Position numbers and translations under genes: made by a program. The notes beneath the pieces were generated by a model. The model saw only the letters and a program-made list of their open reading frames with translations. It ran no database searches and had not been told where the DNA came from. A DNA stretch of 64,000 bases, taken from assembly GCF_000425945.1 (NCBI RefSeq), contig NZ_AUEK01000014.1, forward strand, positions 62,001 through 126,000, read 5' to 3'. The number at the start of each line of letters is the position of its first letter. Positions within the stretch are counted from its first letter, which is position 1. Source of the stretch: Candidatus Solirubrobacter pratensis (lineage in GTDB: Bacteria > Actinomycetota > Thermoleophilia > Solirubrobacterales > Solirubrobacteraceae). Shown one piece after another: positions 37,077 to 47,971 of this stretch.

Positions 37077-38074
37077 GCGCTCCTCCGTGCGCGCGCCGTG
37101 AAGGCGCGGGCCAGCTCGTAGGCGGCGGCGAGGCTCTCCGCCGAGGCGGCGCCCGTGCCGGCGAGATCGAAGGCGGTGCCGTGATCGACGCTCGTGCGCA
37201 CGAACGGAAGCCCGAGCGTCACGTTCACGCCGCGCTCGAAGCCGACCATCTTGAGCGGGATCAGCCCCTGGTCGTGGTACATCGCGATCACGACGTCGAA
37301 CTCGCCGTGGTAGGCGCGGCGGAAGATCGTGTCGGGCGCGAACGGGCCGCTCGCGTTCGCGCCGGCCGCGACGGCGCGCTCGATCGCGGGCGCGATCATC
37401 GTCGCCTCCTCGTCACCGAACAGGCCGCCTTCGCCGGCGTGCGGGTTCAACCCGGCCACGGCGATCCGCGGGCGGTCGAGCTGGAGGCGGCGCAGCTCGC
37501 GGTCCACGACGGCGATCGTGCGCACGATCGCGTCCTCGTCGAGCCGCTCGAGCGCCTCACGCAGCGAGACGTGGACCGTGACCAGCGCGACCCTGAAGTC
37601 GCCGTCGGCGAGCATCATCACCGCGTCGGGCGTGCCGGTGAGGTCCGCCAGCGCGCTCGTGTGGTCGTGGTGGCGCGCGCCGCCGAGCACGAGCGACTCC
37701 TTGTTGATCGGTGCGGTGACGATGGCGTCGATCTCGCCGGCGAGCGCGAGCTCGATCGCGCAGGTGAGGTAGCCGTAGGCGGCGGCGCCCGCCCGGGCGT
37801 CGACGCGCCCGGGGACCGGCGGCGGGTCGAGCGCTCCGACCTGCACCACCTCGGCGGTCCCCGGGCGCGGGCGCGCGTCGCCGGGCGCGGCGATGGTGCG
37901 CACGTCGAGCGCGACGCCCGCGAGCTCCGCGGCGCGGGCGAGCGCGTGGGCGTCGCCGATGACGAACGGCCGCGCGCCGGCGTGGACGGCGTCGCCGGCG
38001 AGCAGCTTGGCGACGATCTCGGGGCCGACGCCGGCGGGATCGCCCATCGTGACGGCGATGATCGGAGTGCTCAT
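37073..38074 (-). CDS. pdxA2: PdxA-family 4-phospho-hydroxyacid dehydrogenase
   Basis: 333 residues. AVTMGDPAGVGPEI at the N-terminus, TAPINKESL near 124, the metal histidines in HHDHTS near 136 and MYHDQGLIPLKM near 270 match PdxA. PdxA oxidises 4-phosphohydroxy-threonine in vitamin B6 synthesis; PdxA2 paralogues oxidise 4-phospho-D-threonate or erythronate and release CO2 to give dihydroxyacetone phosphate. Adjacency to a DUF1537 kinase supports the catabolic PdxA2 role. It overlaps both neighbours by ATGA. Confidence 0.85.
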   Translation of the reverse strand: MSTPIIAVTMGDPAGVGPEIVAKLLAGDAVHAGARPFVIGDAHALARAAELAGVALDVRTIAAPGDARPRPGTAEVVQVGALDPPPVPGRVDARAGAAAYGYLTCAIELALAGEIDAIVTAPINKESLVLGGARHHDHTSALADLTGTPDAVMMLADGDFRVALVTVHVSLREALERLDEDAIVRTIAVVDRELRRLQLDRPRIAVAGLNPHAGEGGLFGDEEATMIAPAIERAVAAGANASGPFAPDTIFRRAYHGEFDVVIAMYHDQGLIPLKMVGFERGVNVTLGLPFVRTSVDHGTAFDLAGTGAASAESLAAAYELARAFTARARRSA

Positions 38075-39147
38075 GGCGCGGACCCTAGGAGCACATTCAC
38101 GCTCGCGGTCAGCGCCTCGTCGCTGCCGAAGCCGCCGGCCTTCGTCACCGCGAGCAGATCCCGGCCGCCGCGCAGCACGCCGAGCGGGATGCCGGGCTCG
38201 ACCTCGCCGAGCACCGAGAACGCGGTCGCATCGAGCGCGCGGATCGCCGCCGCCGCGGTGTCGCCGCCGGTCAGCACGACGCCGTCCGCGCCGGCGTCGA
38301 CCTCGGCGCGCACCGCGGCGCCGAGCTCGCGCGCGACGCCGGCGGGGTCGGCGTGGAAGTCCGGCGAGGCGAGGATCGTGACGCGCGGGTCGCCCGCCTC
38401 GCGCAGGCGCGCCAGCTGGCGGCGGGCGAGCGGGTTGAGGCTGCCGACGGCGACCACGACGCGGTGCGCCTCGCGCGCCGGACCGCGGCGGGCGCCGGGA
38501 CCGCGCAGCACGCGCCCGAACGCCTGCGTGAGACCGGTCGAGCCGGCCCACAGCACGTCCTCGGGCGCGGCGCGCACGAGCGCGTCGAGGTCGTCGTCGG
38601 TGCTCGCATCCGCGACGACGACGCCGGCGAGCCGCTCCGGGTCGAGGCGCTCGCCGGCCGCCAGCAGGGTCGCGGGGGAGAGCAGCGCGAGCAGGTCGCT
38701 GGTACGGGCCGGGGAGACGGGATCCTCGCCGGCGAAGCCCTCGTGCACCGGCACGCCGTCGAGCCGCTGCACGCCGCCGGCGGTCGTGCGCCCGTAGCGC
38801 GGGAAGGCGGGCGCGACGATCGCGGCGCGGCGGCCGCTGGCGGCCAGCGCCGCCGTGAGCTCGGCGGCCACGTTGCCGCGCAGGGTCGAGTCGAGCTTCT
38901 TGATCAGCAGCGGCGCGTCGCGCAGCGCGCGGACGCGGGCGCCGACCAGGCGGCCCGCCTCGCCGGGATCGCGGTGGCGCGTGCCGGCGTCGACCGCGAT
39001 CACGTCGGTCTCGAGCGCCGGGTCGGGGTCGCCCGCGAGCACGACGTGGGCGCTGAAGCCCGCGCGGACGAAGCCGACGGCGGCGTCGCATGCGCCGGTG
39101 AGATCGTCGGCGACGATGGCGACCGCTGGGCGCGCGCGTCCCGGCAT
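38071..39147 (-). CDS. DUF1537 four-carbon acid sugar kinase family protein
   Basis: 358 residues from the ATG at 39147. VAIVADDLTGACDAAVGF near residue 8 is the substrate-domain signature, and VVLTGGDTAAAAIRAL near 285 is the nucleotide-binding end. Members phosphorylate C4 acid sugars such as D-threonate, L-threonate or erythronate at O4 before PdxA2 acts. The upstream in-frame ATG at 39213 would run through the divergent promoter and is rejected. It is the first gene of the operon and is divergent from the MocR gene. The true substrate cannot be told from sequence. Confidence 0.85.
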   Translation of the reverse strand: MPGRARPAVAIVADDLTGACDAAVGFVRAGFSAHVVLAGDPDPALETDVIAVDAGTRHRDPGEAGRLVGARVRALRDAPLLIKKLDSTLRGNVAAELTAALAASGRRAAIVAPAFPRYGRTTAGGVQRLDGVPVHEGFAGEDPVSPARTSDLLALLSPATLLAAGERLDPERLAGVVVADASTDDDLDALVRAAPEDVLWAGSTGLTQAFGRVLRGPGARRGPAREAHRVVVAVGSLNPLARRQLARLREAGDPRVTILASPDFHADPAGVARELGAAVRAEVDAGADGVVLTGGDTAAAAIRALDATAFSVLGEVEPGIPLGVLRGGRDLLAVTKAGGFGSDEALTASVNVLLGSAP

Positions 39148-39173
39148 GGCGCAAGTACACTGCCGGGGGCTCC
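39148..39173. promoter_or_regulatory. Overlapping divergent -10 boxes, 26-bp control region
   Basis: Only 26 bp separate the two start codons. TACACT on the plus strand (39156-39161) and TGTACT on the minus strand share bases around GTAC. The minus box ends about 6 nt from its ATG, so that message is probably leaderless. Polymerase could not occupy both at once, and a bound regulator would affect both directions. Confidence 0.5.
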
Positions 39174-40634
39174 GTGACGCCAGAGCCACTCGTGGGCGAA
39201 AGCCGCCAGCCACTTGCGCGCCTCGACCGCGCGGGCTCGCCGCTGAACGCCCTGCGCGCCGCGGGCGTGGCGCTCGACGGGGCCGGGCTCGAGGAGCGCC
39301 TGCGCGCCGCGATCGTCGGAGGGCGGCTCGCGCACGGCGCGAAGCTGCCGTCCGCGCGCGTGCTGGCGAGCGCGCTGGGGCTCTCGCGCAACGCGATCGC
39401 GGCGTGCTACGCGCGGCTGGCTGACGAGCACCTCATCCGGGCGCGCCACGGCTCAGGTACCTACGTCGCGCAGCCGGCCGAGGCCCGCGCCCGCGGCCGC
39501 CCGCGCGTGCGCGGCGACGTCGAGTGGCTGCGCGGCGGACCGCCGGGCGCGCCGGCCCCGGTGGCCGCGGGCGACATCGACCTGCGGCTTCGCGCGGGGA
39601 CGATCGCGCCGATCGCCACCGACGCGTGGCGGCGCGCATGGCGCCACGCCACGGCCACCGTCGCGCAGACCTACGGCGACCCGCAGGGTCCGCGCGAGGT
39701 GCGCGCGGCGATCGCCGAGCACGTCCGCGAGACGCGTGGCGTGGCGTGCGTCGCGGCCGACGTCGTCGTCACCTCGGGCGCGAGCGACGCGCTGGCGCTG
39801 CTGCTGCGCGCGACGATGTCCTCCGCCGACGTGCTGGCCGCCGAGAACCCCGGCTACCGCGGCGTCACGCGGCTCGCCGCGGTCCAGGGCATCGGCCTGC
39901 TGGCGCTCCCGGTCGACGCGCACGGCGCGCGCGTGGACGTGCTCGCGAGCGCCGACCCGCAGCCGCTCGTCGTCCACGTGACGCCGTCGCACCAGTTCCC
40001 GACCGGCGTCGAGTTGTCGGCCGGGCGCCGGACCGAGCTGCTGGCGTGGGCGGACCGGCGCGGGGCACTGGTGATCGAGAACGACTACGACGGAGAGTTC
40101 CGCTTCGACGGCGAGGTCGCGCCGCCGCTGTCGGCCGTCGACACGAGCGGCGGCGTCTGCCTGGTCGGGACCTTCTCGCGCCTGCTCACGCCGTCGCTGC
40201 GCGTGGGCTACGCCGTCGCCACGCCCGCCCTGGTGGAGCGCGTCGCGGCGCTCAAGCGGATGCTCGACGAGCACGCGTCGCTGCCCGCGCAGCACGCGGT
40301 CGCGCAGCTGATCCGCTCAGGCGAGCTCGGCCGCCACCTACGCCGCGTGCGGCGGCTGGCGACCTACAAGCGCGCGCTCGTCCGCGACGCGCTCGGCGAG
40401 ATCGAGGGCGTGACGCTGCACGGCATCGCCGGCGGCCTGCACGTGCTGGTCGAGGGCCCGGCGCAGCCGGCGGAGATCGCCGCGCGGCTGCGGGCGCGCG
40501 GCGTGCACCTCGATGTGCTCGCCGACCACTGCTGGGCGCCGGTGGCCGGCGACGGGCTGCTGCTCGACTACGGCCGGGTGCCGCCGAGCGCGCTCGAGCG
40601 CGGGCTGGCAATGATCGCCTCCGAGCTGGCATAG
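39174..40634 (+). CDS. MocR-type GntR regulator lacking the PLP lysine
   Basis: 486 residues from a GTG. A GntR winged helix is near 35-100 (LPSARVLASALGLSRNAI, RHGSGTYVA), then an aminotransferase-like domain: TSGASDALALLLRA near 200, ENPGYRG, VTPSHQFPTG and IENDYDGEFRF near 305. Where MocR proteins carry the PLP-binding lysine as TFSK, this protein reads GTFSRLLTPSLRVGY with Arg336. So the usual internal aldimine cannot form there. It is divergent from the DUF1537-pdxA2 operon and probably controls it. The cofactor or ligand may differ from other MocR proteins. Confidence 0.88.
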   Translation: MTPEPLVGESRQPLARLDRAGSPLNALRAAGVALDGAGLEERLRAAIVGGRLAHGAKLPSARVLASALGLSRNAIAACYARLADEHLIRARHGSGTYVAQPAEARARGRPRVRGDVEWLRGGPPGAPAPVAAGDIDLRLRAGTIAPIATDAWRRAWRHATATVAQTYGDPQGPREVRAAIAEHVRETRGVACVAADVVVTSGASDALALLLRATMSSADVLAAENPGYRGVTRLAAVQGIGLLALPVDAHGARVDVLASADPQPLVVHVTPSHQFPTGVELSAGRRTELLAWADRRGALVIENDYDGEFRFDGEVAPPLSAVDTSGGVCLVGTFSRLLTPSLRVGYAVATPALVERVAALKRMLDEHASLPAQHAVAQLIRSGELGRHLRRVRRLATYKRALVRDALGEIEGVTLHGIAGGLHVLVEGPAQPAEIAARLRARGVHLDVLADHCWAPVAGDGLLLDYGRVPPSALERGLAMIASELA

Positions 40635-40665
40635 GGCTTCGCCGTCCGCCCGCCCGCTCGCGGCG

Positions 40666-41442
40666 TCAACCTCCCGGCGACGTCACAAACCCGAGCTTGG
40701 CGCTGACCGCCTCGCTGTGCTCGCGCAGCAGCGCGCCGAGGTCGGCGGTGTCGGCGTTGAGGATGCGCGGCGTCGGGCCCGAGACGCTGAGCGCCGCGAC
40801 CGAGATGCCGCGGTGGTCGAAGACGGGCGTCCCGACGCAGGCGACGCCCTCCTCGTGCTCCTCGTTGTCGGTGGCGAAGCCGCGCCGGCGGATGCGCCGC
40901 AGGTCGTCATCGAGCGCGTCGAGCGTCGTGATCGTGCGCGGCGTCGAGCGCGTCAGCGGCTCGCCGCCGAGCAGCCCGGCGACGTCGTCGGCGCCGCGCC
41001 ACGCGAGGATCGCCTTGCCGGCGCCGGACGTGTGCGCGGGGATCGCGCTGCCCACCTCGAGGAACAGGCGCACGCTGCGGGTCCCGTCGACCTTGTCGAC
41101 GTAGACGACGTCGCGGCCCTCGAGCACGACGAGGTTGGTCGTCTCGCCGGTCTCGCGCTGGATCGCCTCCAGGTGCTCGCGCGCGGCGAGCTTCAGGCTC
41201 TCGACGCGGTCCTGCAGGCCGCTGGCCAGCTCGAGCAGCTTGTACCCGATCAGGTAGCGCCCGCCGGCCGCGCTCTGCGCGGCATAGCCGCGCTCGACGA
41301 GCGTCGCGAGCAGGCGGTGCGCCGTGCTCGGCACCAGCCCGGTGCGCGCCGCGAGGTCGGACACGCCCAGCTCGCCGGCGCTCGCGAGCGCTTCGAGGAG
41401 GTCAAGCGCACGATCCAGCGACTGCACACGAGGCTGCGGCAT
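40666..41442 (-). CDS. IclR-family transcriptional regulator
   Basis: 258 residues. The N-terminal winged helix (QSLDRALDLLEALASAGELG, GLVPSTAHRLLATL) and the C-terminal effector domain (HTSGAGKAILAW near 128; GVACVGTPVFDHRG near 203; AALSVSGP) are complete. It is last in the uricase/allantoin operon and resembles AllR-like regulators by context, which respond to purine breakdown products. A small inverted repeat lies directly before its start. It converges with the MocR gene across 31 bp. Confidence 0.92.
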   Translation of the reverse strand: MPQPRVQSLDRALDLLEALASAGELGVSDLAARTGLVPSTAHRLLATLVERGYAAQSAAGGRYLIGYKLLELASGLQDRVESLKLAAREHLEAIQRETGETTNLVVLEGRDVVYVDKVDGTRSVRLFLEVGSAIPAHTSGAGKAILAWRGADDVAGLLGGEPLTRSTPRTITTLDALDDDLRRIRRRGFATDNEEHEEGVACVGTPVFDHRGISVAALSVSGPTPRILNADTADLGALLREHSEAVSAKLGFVTSPGG

Positions 41443-41466
41443 TGCGGCCGATGGTACCGCCTTTCA

Positions 41467-41478
41467 GAACACCTGTTC
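41467..41478. promoter_or_regulatory. Inverted repeat before the IclR gene
   Basis: GAACACCTGTTC is a perfect 5-bp inverted repeat with a 2-bp centre, in the 38-bp gap between the DUF3830-like stop and the iclR start. The half-site and size resemble IclR-type operators (GGAA...TTCC). It may allow autoregulation. Confidence 0.4.
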
Positions 41479-41480
41479 CG

Positions 41481-41894
41481 TCATGCGGATTCGAAAACGA
41501 TGTCGAGCGCGCCTTTCCACAATACGTGCTCGCCCAGCGGCCGGAGCCGGTCGGTTCCCTCGACCACCGTGAGGAAGTGGTTGCCGGCGAGCTGGCCGAC
41601 GATGCTCGCGAACAGCGCGCCCCCATAGGGAAACAGGATCTCGGTCTCGCTCAAGCCGCCGGGGTACCAGAGCACCTGTCCGGGCGCCGGATGGCTGGTC
41701 GCGTTCTCCGGTCCGCTGATCCCGATGTCGAGGTCGCCGAGCGGGATCCAGGCCGCCTCGCCGCTCCAGCGCGCGTGGATGATCTGGCTGTGGAACGGCA
41801 GCAGCGCCTCGAAGGCGGCGACGGTCTCGGGCGCGCGCTCGCGCTCGAGCTCCGCGGTGTAGCTGAACTCGCCGGCGGTGATCGTGATGCTCAT
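41481..41894 (-). CDS. DUF3830-like small cyclophilin-fold protein
   Basis: 137 residues. It appears to belong to the DUF3830 family, which has a cyclophilin-like fold and no assigned reaction. Recognisable stretches are AAFEALLPFHSQIIHARWSG near 30, LWYPGGLSETEILFPYGG near 78-96 and NHFLTVVEG near 109. No signal or membrane segment. The ATG overlaps the allantoinase stop (ATGA), so it is made together with the purine enzymes. Two steps of urate breakdown have no gene here, so an enzymatic role in that pathway is worth testing but unproven. Confidence 0.7.
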   Translation of the reverse strand: MSITITAGEFSYTAELERERAPETVAAFEALLPFHSQIIHARWSGEAAWIPLGDLDIGISGPENATSHPAPGQVLWYPGGLSETEILFPYGGALFASIVGQLAGNHFLTVVEGTDRLRPLGEHVLWKGALDIVFESA

Positions 41895-43147
41895 GGCCGC
41901 AGGAGCTTGCCGTATGCCGGCTCCGCGCCGCGCAGCAGCGTGCGCACGACGCGCGGCAGCCGGCGGCCGAGGAACGGCGAGAGCTTGTGGCGGTACCTGA
42001 GGTCCTCGGCCCGCAGCTCGTCGAGCGTGCCGAGCTCGACGAGCGCGAGATCGGCGTCGTAGCCGGTCTTCAGCGCGCCCTTGCGCGCGATCCCGAAGCG
42101 CTCGGCCGGGCCGTGCGCGGTCAGGCGGGCGACGGTCGCCGGGTCGGCGCGCGTGAGCAGCAGCGGCAGCGTCGTCTGCGCGCCCGCGATCCCGCCCCAG
42201 GCGAAGAAGTAGTCGTCGGGGTCCTTGAGCTCCGGCGGGCAGGGCGAGTGGTCGGACGCGACGAGCGCGATCTGCGCGAGCCGCTCCCACAGCGGCTCCG
42301 GCGCGCGCAGCGGCGGCGCGCACTTGGCGACGACGCCGAGCGTCTCCATGTCCTGCTCGCGCAGGAACAGGTAGTGCGGGCAGGTCTCGCAGGTGGCGTC
42401 GACGCCGCGGGCGCGCGCCTCGGCGACGAGCTCGACGCCGCGGCCGGTCGAGACGTGCACGACGTGCAGCGCGCAGCCGGTGTCCTCGGCGAACGCGAGC
42501 GCGCGGGCTATCGCCTCGGTCTCGGCGACCGGCGGCCGCGAGGCGGCGTAGTCGCGCCAGCTCGTCCCCGCATGCGGGCGCGAGATCAGCGCGTCGTTCT
42601 CGGCGTGCACGGCGACGATCGCGCCGAGCCGGGCGGCGATCGCCATGCCGGCGTGCAGCGTGGCGTCGTCGGCGTTGGGGAAGTCGTCGGTGCCGCTCGC
42701 CGACATGAACGCCTTCAAGCCGATCACGCCGCGCTCGTGCAGCTCCTCCAGGCGGTCGGCGTTGCCGGGCACGATCCCGCCCCAGAGCGCGAAGTCCACG
42801 CACGCGGAGGCCTGCGCCGCGGCGAGCTTGGCGTCGAACGCGGGCCCGTCGATCGTCGGCGGGTGCGCGTTGAGCGGCATCTCGAAGCACGCCGTCATGC
42901 CGCCGGCCGCGAGCGCGGCGGTGCCGGTCGCCCAGCCCTCCCAGTGCGTGCGGCCGGGCTCGTTGAAGTGCACGTGCGCGTCGATGCCGCCGGGCAGGAC
43001 GTGCAGGCCGGTCGCGTCGATCTCCTCGCGGCCGCCGGGCAGCTCCTCGGCGATCTCGGCGATCGCGCCGTCGCCGACGCCGAGGTCGGCGCGGCGGGGC
43101 CCCTCCGGCAGGACCAGCGTGCCGCCGCGGACGACTAGGTCGTGCAC
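41891..43147 (-). CDS. allB: Allantoinase
   Basis: 418 residues from a GTG inside the allC 3' end. Amidohydrolase motifs are DAHVHFNEPGRTHWEGW near residue 56, the carbamylated lysine in GVIGLKAFMS near 142, AVHAENDAL near 177, HVVHVSTG near 230 and DHSPCPPELK near 304. It opens the allantoin ring to allantoate with two metal ions. Dihydropyrimidinase-like enzymes are close relatives, but uricase and allC beside it decide the call. Confidence 0.9.
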   Translation of the reverse strand: MHDLVVRGGTLVLPEGPRRADLGVGDGAIAEIAEELPGGREEIDATGLHVLPGGIDAHVHFNEPGRTHWEGWATGTAALAAGGMTACFEMPLNAHPPTIDGPAFDAKLAAAQASACVDFALWGGIVPGNADRLEELHERGVIGLKAFMSASGTDDFPNADDATLHAGMAIAARLGAIVAVHAENDALISRPHAGTSWRDYAASRPPVAETEAIARALAFAEDTGCALHVVHVSTGRGVELVAEARARGVDATCETCPHYLFLREQDMETLGVVAKCAPPLRAPEPLWERLAQIALVASDHSPCPPELKDPDDYFFAWGGIAGAQTTLPLLLTRADPATVARLTAHGPAERFGIARKGALKTGYDADLALVELGTLDELRAEDLRYRHKLSPFLGRRLPRVVRTLLRGAEPAYGKLLRP

Positions 43148-44295
43148 GCCTTCTCCGCCGCGACGCGGACGAACTCGCGCGCGGCGTCGATCGCGGCCGC
43201 CACGTCCTCCTCGGTCACCGACTCGGCCGGGTTGTGGCTGATGCCGCCCTTGCAGCGGACGAACAGCATCGCGGCGTCGGTCACGCCGCTCAATATCACC
43301 GCGTCGTGACCGGCGCCGCTCGGCAGCCGCGGCGCGTCCGGGAGCACCTCCGCCAGGCCGTCGGCGAGCGTCAGCGGCGTCGTGCCGTGCTCGGTGACGG
43401 GAGACCAGCGCACGCGCACGCCGCGGCGGCGGCGCAGCGCCTCGCCGATCATGCGCAGTCCGGCGATCACGCGCCCGCGAGCCGGGTCCTCGGCGTGGCG
43501 GACGTCGAGCGTCGCCTCGGCGCGGCCGGGGATCACGTTGACGGCGCCGCCAGGGACGCTGACGCGGCCGACCGTCGCGACGAGTCCGGGCTCGTCGAGC
43601 GCGATCCGCTCCGTGGCGAGCACGAACTCGGCGGCCGCGGCGATCGCGTCGCGGCGCAGCGCCATCGGGGTCGTGCCGGCGTGGCCGGCCTCGCCCTCGA
43701 AGACGAGGGTGGCGTGGCTCTGCCCTGCGATCGCGGTGACGACGCCGAGCGGCTCGCCCGCCGCCTCGAGCACCGGCCCCTGTTCGATGTGGACCTCGAA
43801 GTAGGCGCGCAGATCATCCGGGGCGAGCCTGGCCGACGGCTCGCCGATCGCCTCGCGCAGCGTGATCCCGCTCGCGTCGCGCAGCGCCAGGTCGGCCTCG
43901 TCGAGCTGCCCGAGGTAGGCGCGGCTGCCGAGGTAGCTCGAGCCGAAGCGCATCCCCTCCTCGTCGGCGAACGCGACGAGCTCCAGCGCGAGCGGCAGCT
44001 CCTGCACGCATTCGAGCGCGATCAGCACGCCGAGCACGCCGTCGTAGCGGCCGGCGTCGGCCACCGAGTCCAGGTGCGAGCCGATCAGCAGCGTGCCGGG
44101 GCCCTCGCCGGTCCGGCCGGCGAGGTTGCCGAGCGCGTCGCGGCGGGTGGCGAGGCCGGCCTCCTCCATCCACTCGCGTACGCGCTCCATCGCGCCGTCG
44201 AGCGCGGGCGAGGCGAGCGGGCGGGTGATCCGGCCCGGCTCCTCGGTGAACGCGGCGAGCTCATCGGCCCGCTCCAGGACACGTCGCGCGCTCAT
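43135..44295 (-). CDS. allC: Allantoate amidohydrolase (M20 family)
   Basis: 386 residues from the ATG at 44295, which overlaps the uricase stop (ATGA). Metal ligands are seen in LIGSHLDSV near 77, AGRYDGVLG near 87, ADEEGMRFG near 108 and HIEQGPVLE near 175, and the late HNPAE near 364. GEAGHAGTTPMALRRD near 206-221 is the dimerisation-domain signature. The related N-carbamoyl-amino-acid hydrolases share these motifs; purine context favours allantoate. Overlaps allB by 13 nt. Confidence 0.87.
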   Translation of the reverse strand: MSARRVLERADELAAFTEEPGRITRPLASPALDGAMERVREWMEEAGLATRRDALGNLAGRTGEGPGTLLIGSHLDSVADAGRYDGVLGVLIALECVQELPLALELVAFADEEGMRFGSSYLGSRAYLGQLDEADLALRDASGITLREAIGEPSARLAPDDLRAYFEVHIEQGPVLEAAGEPLGVVTAIAGQSHATLVFEGEAGHAGTTPMALRRDAIAAAAEFVLATERIALDEPGLVATVGRVSVPGGAVNVIPGRAEATLDVRHAEDPARGRVIAGLRMIGEALRRRRGVRVRWSPVTEHGTTPLTLADGLAEVLPDAPRLPSGAGHDAVILSGVTDAAMLFVRCKGGISHNPAESVTEEDVAAAIDAAREFVRVAAEKACTT

Positions 44296-45191
44296 AGCAA
44301 CGGGTACGGATCCCAGGCGGGGCCGGGGGCGGGCGCTCCTTCGCGGTCGACGACGCCCTCGATCAGCCCGTACGGCCGGTCGTCGGCGTGGAAGACCTCG
44401 TTCTCGTTGCCCAGCCCGAACGGCGACAGGTCGACCACGAAGTGATGCCTGTTCGGCAGCGACAGCCGCACCTCCACCACCTCCGGACGGGCCTCCAGCA
44501 CCGCCGAGCCCATCGCGTACAGCGACTGCTGGAGCGAGAGGCTGTGGGTGGTCGCGAACGCCTCGATCAGCGCGCGCCGCGCGCCTGAGAAGGAGTCGTC
44601 CCAGCCGGTGTCCGCGCGTGCGTGCCGCCAGCGCGCGGTCACCGCCGTGGCCAGCACCCGGTCGCGCGTCTCGGCCAGCGTCGTGTAGCGGTCGCGCTCG
44701 AAGCCAGTGAACTCCGAACCGGTCGACTTGAGCAGGACGAGGTCGGCGATCCCGGACAGCACCCACTCGTCGCGCTCCTCGCAGATCGCGGCGGCGATCC
44801 GCCGCTCCGCGCTCGCCTGCATGAACGCGTGAGGGTGGTCGCCGATGCGCGCCCACGCCACCTCGGCGACCTCGACGCGCGCGCGCCGGATCGGCCCGGT
44901 CACGAAATGACGCGCCAGCCGCAGCGCGAACGCCTCCGGCGCCCCGACCGGCGCCTCCTTGGCGAACGCGTAGACGGTGTTCTTCTGCGTGTCGGTGGGA
45001 AGGACGTTGGTGTTGTCTCCGGTCATGTGCACGCCGCCGAGATCCCCGGCGAGCGCGACCGACACCGTCAGGTCGCGCAGCGAGTGCGCGTCGCCGTCGC
45101 GGTACACGCGCACGACGTGCGTCTGGGCCTTGCCGTACTGGTTGCGCCCGAGCCGCGGTGCCATCGGCGGATCATCGCCCGTTTGGGCCAT
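44292..45191 (-). CDS. Urate oxidase (uricase)
   Basis: 299 residues from the ATG at 45191; ATGs at 45218 and 45164 are possible alternatives. The cofactor-free uricase motifs are GRNQYGKAQTHVVRV near the N-terminus, TGDNTNVLPTDTQKNTVY near 57-75 (catalytic Thr/Lys region), HSLSLQQSLYAMG near 218 (active-site Gln) and LPNRHHF near 243. It oxidises urate to 5-hydroxyisourate with O2. It is the first gene of the purine operon. The enzymes for the next two steps, HIU hydrolase and OHCU decarboxylase, are not in this window. Confidence 0.93.
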   Translation of the reverse strand: MAQTGDDPPMAPRLGRNQYGKAQTHVVRVYRDGDAHSLRDLTVSVALAGDLGGVHMTGDNTNVLPTDTQKNTVYAFAKEAPVGAPEAFALRLARHFVTGPIRRARVEVAEVAWARIGDHPHAFMQASAERRIAAAICEERDEWVLSGIADLVLLKSTGSEFTGFERDRYTTLAETRDRVLATAVTARWRHARADTGWDDSFSGARRALIEAFATTHSLSLQQSLYAMGSAVLEARPEVVEVRLSLPNRHHFVVDLSPFGLGNENEVFHADDRPYGLIEGVVDREGAPAPGPAWDPYPLL

Positions 45192-45317
45192 CGGTGTCGT
45201 GCCTGCCTTGGACGGCATCCCGTATCATGAAAATGTAGTTCCGAAATATGGCTCGAGACGTCGAGGGGCGGGTCCCATGAGCCACAATGGCGGCCGGTTC
45301 GAAGGAGGAGCGCACGC
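45192..45317. promoter_or_regulatory. Divergent control region of the uricase and aceE operons
   Basis: 126 bp between divergent operons with a short AT-rich stretch unlike the rest of the window. On the plus strand TATCAT (45223-45228) is a candidate -10 for aceE, giving a leader of about 85 nt; GAAGGAGGAG about 11 nt before the aceE ATG is a strong ribosome site. No -35 or clear operator is certain. Confidence 0.4.
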
Positions 45318-47960
<2,643 letters not shown>

Positions 47961-47971
47961 GGGAGGCGACG

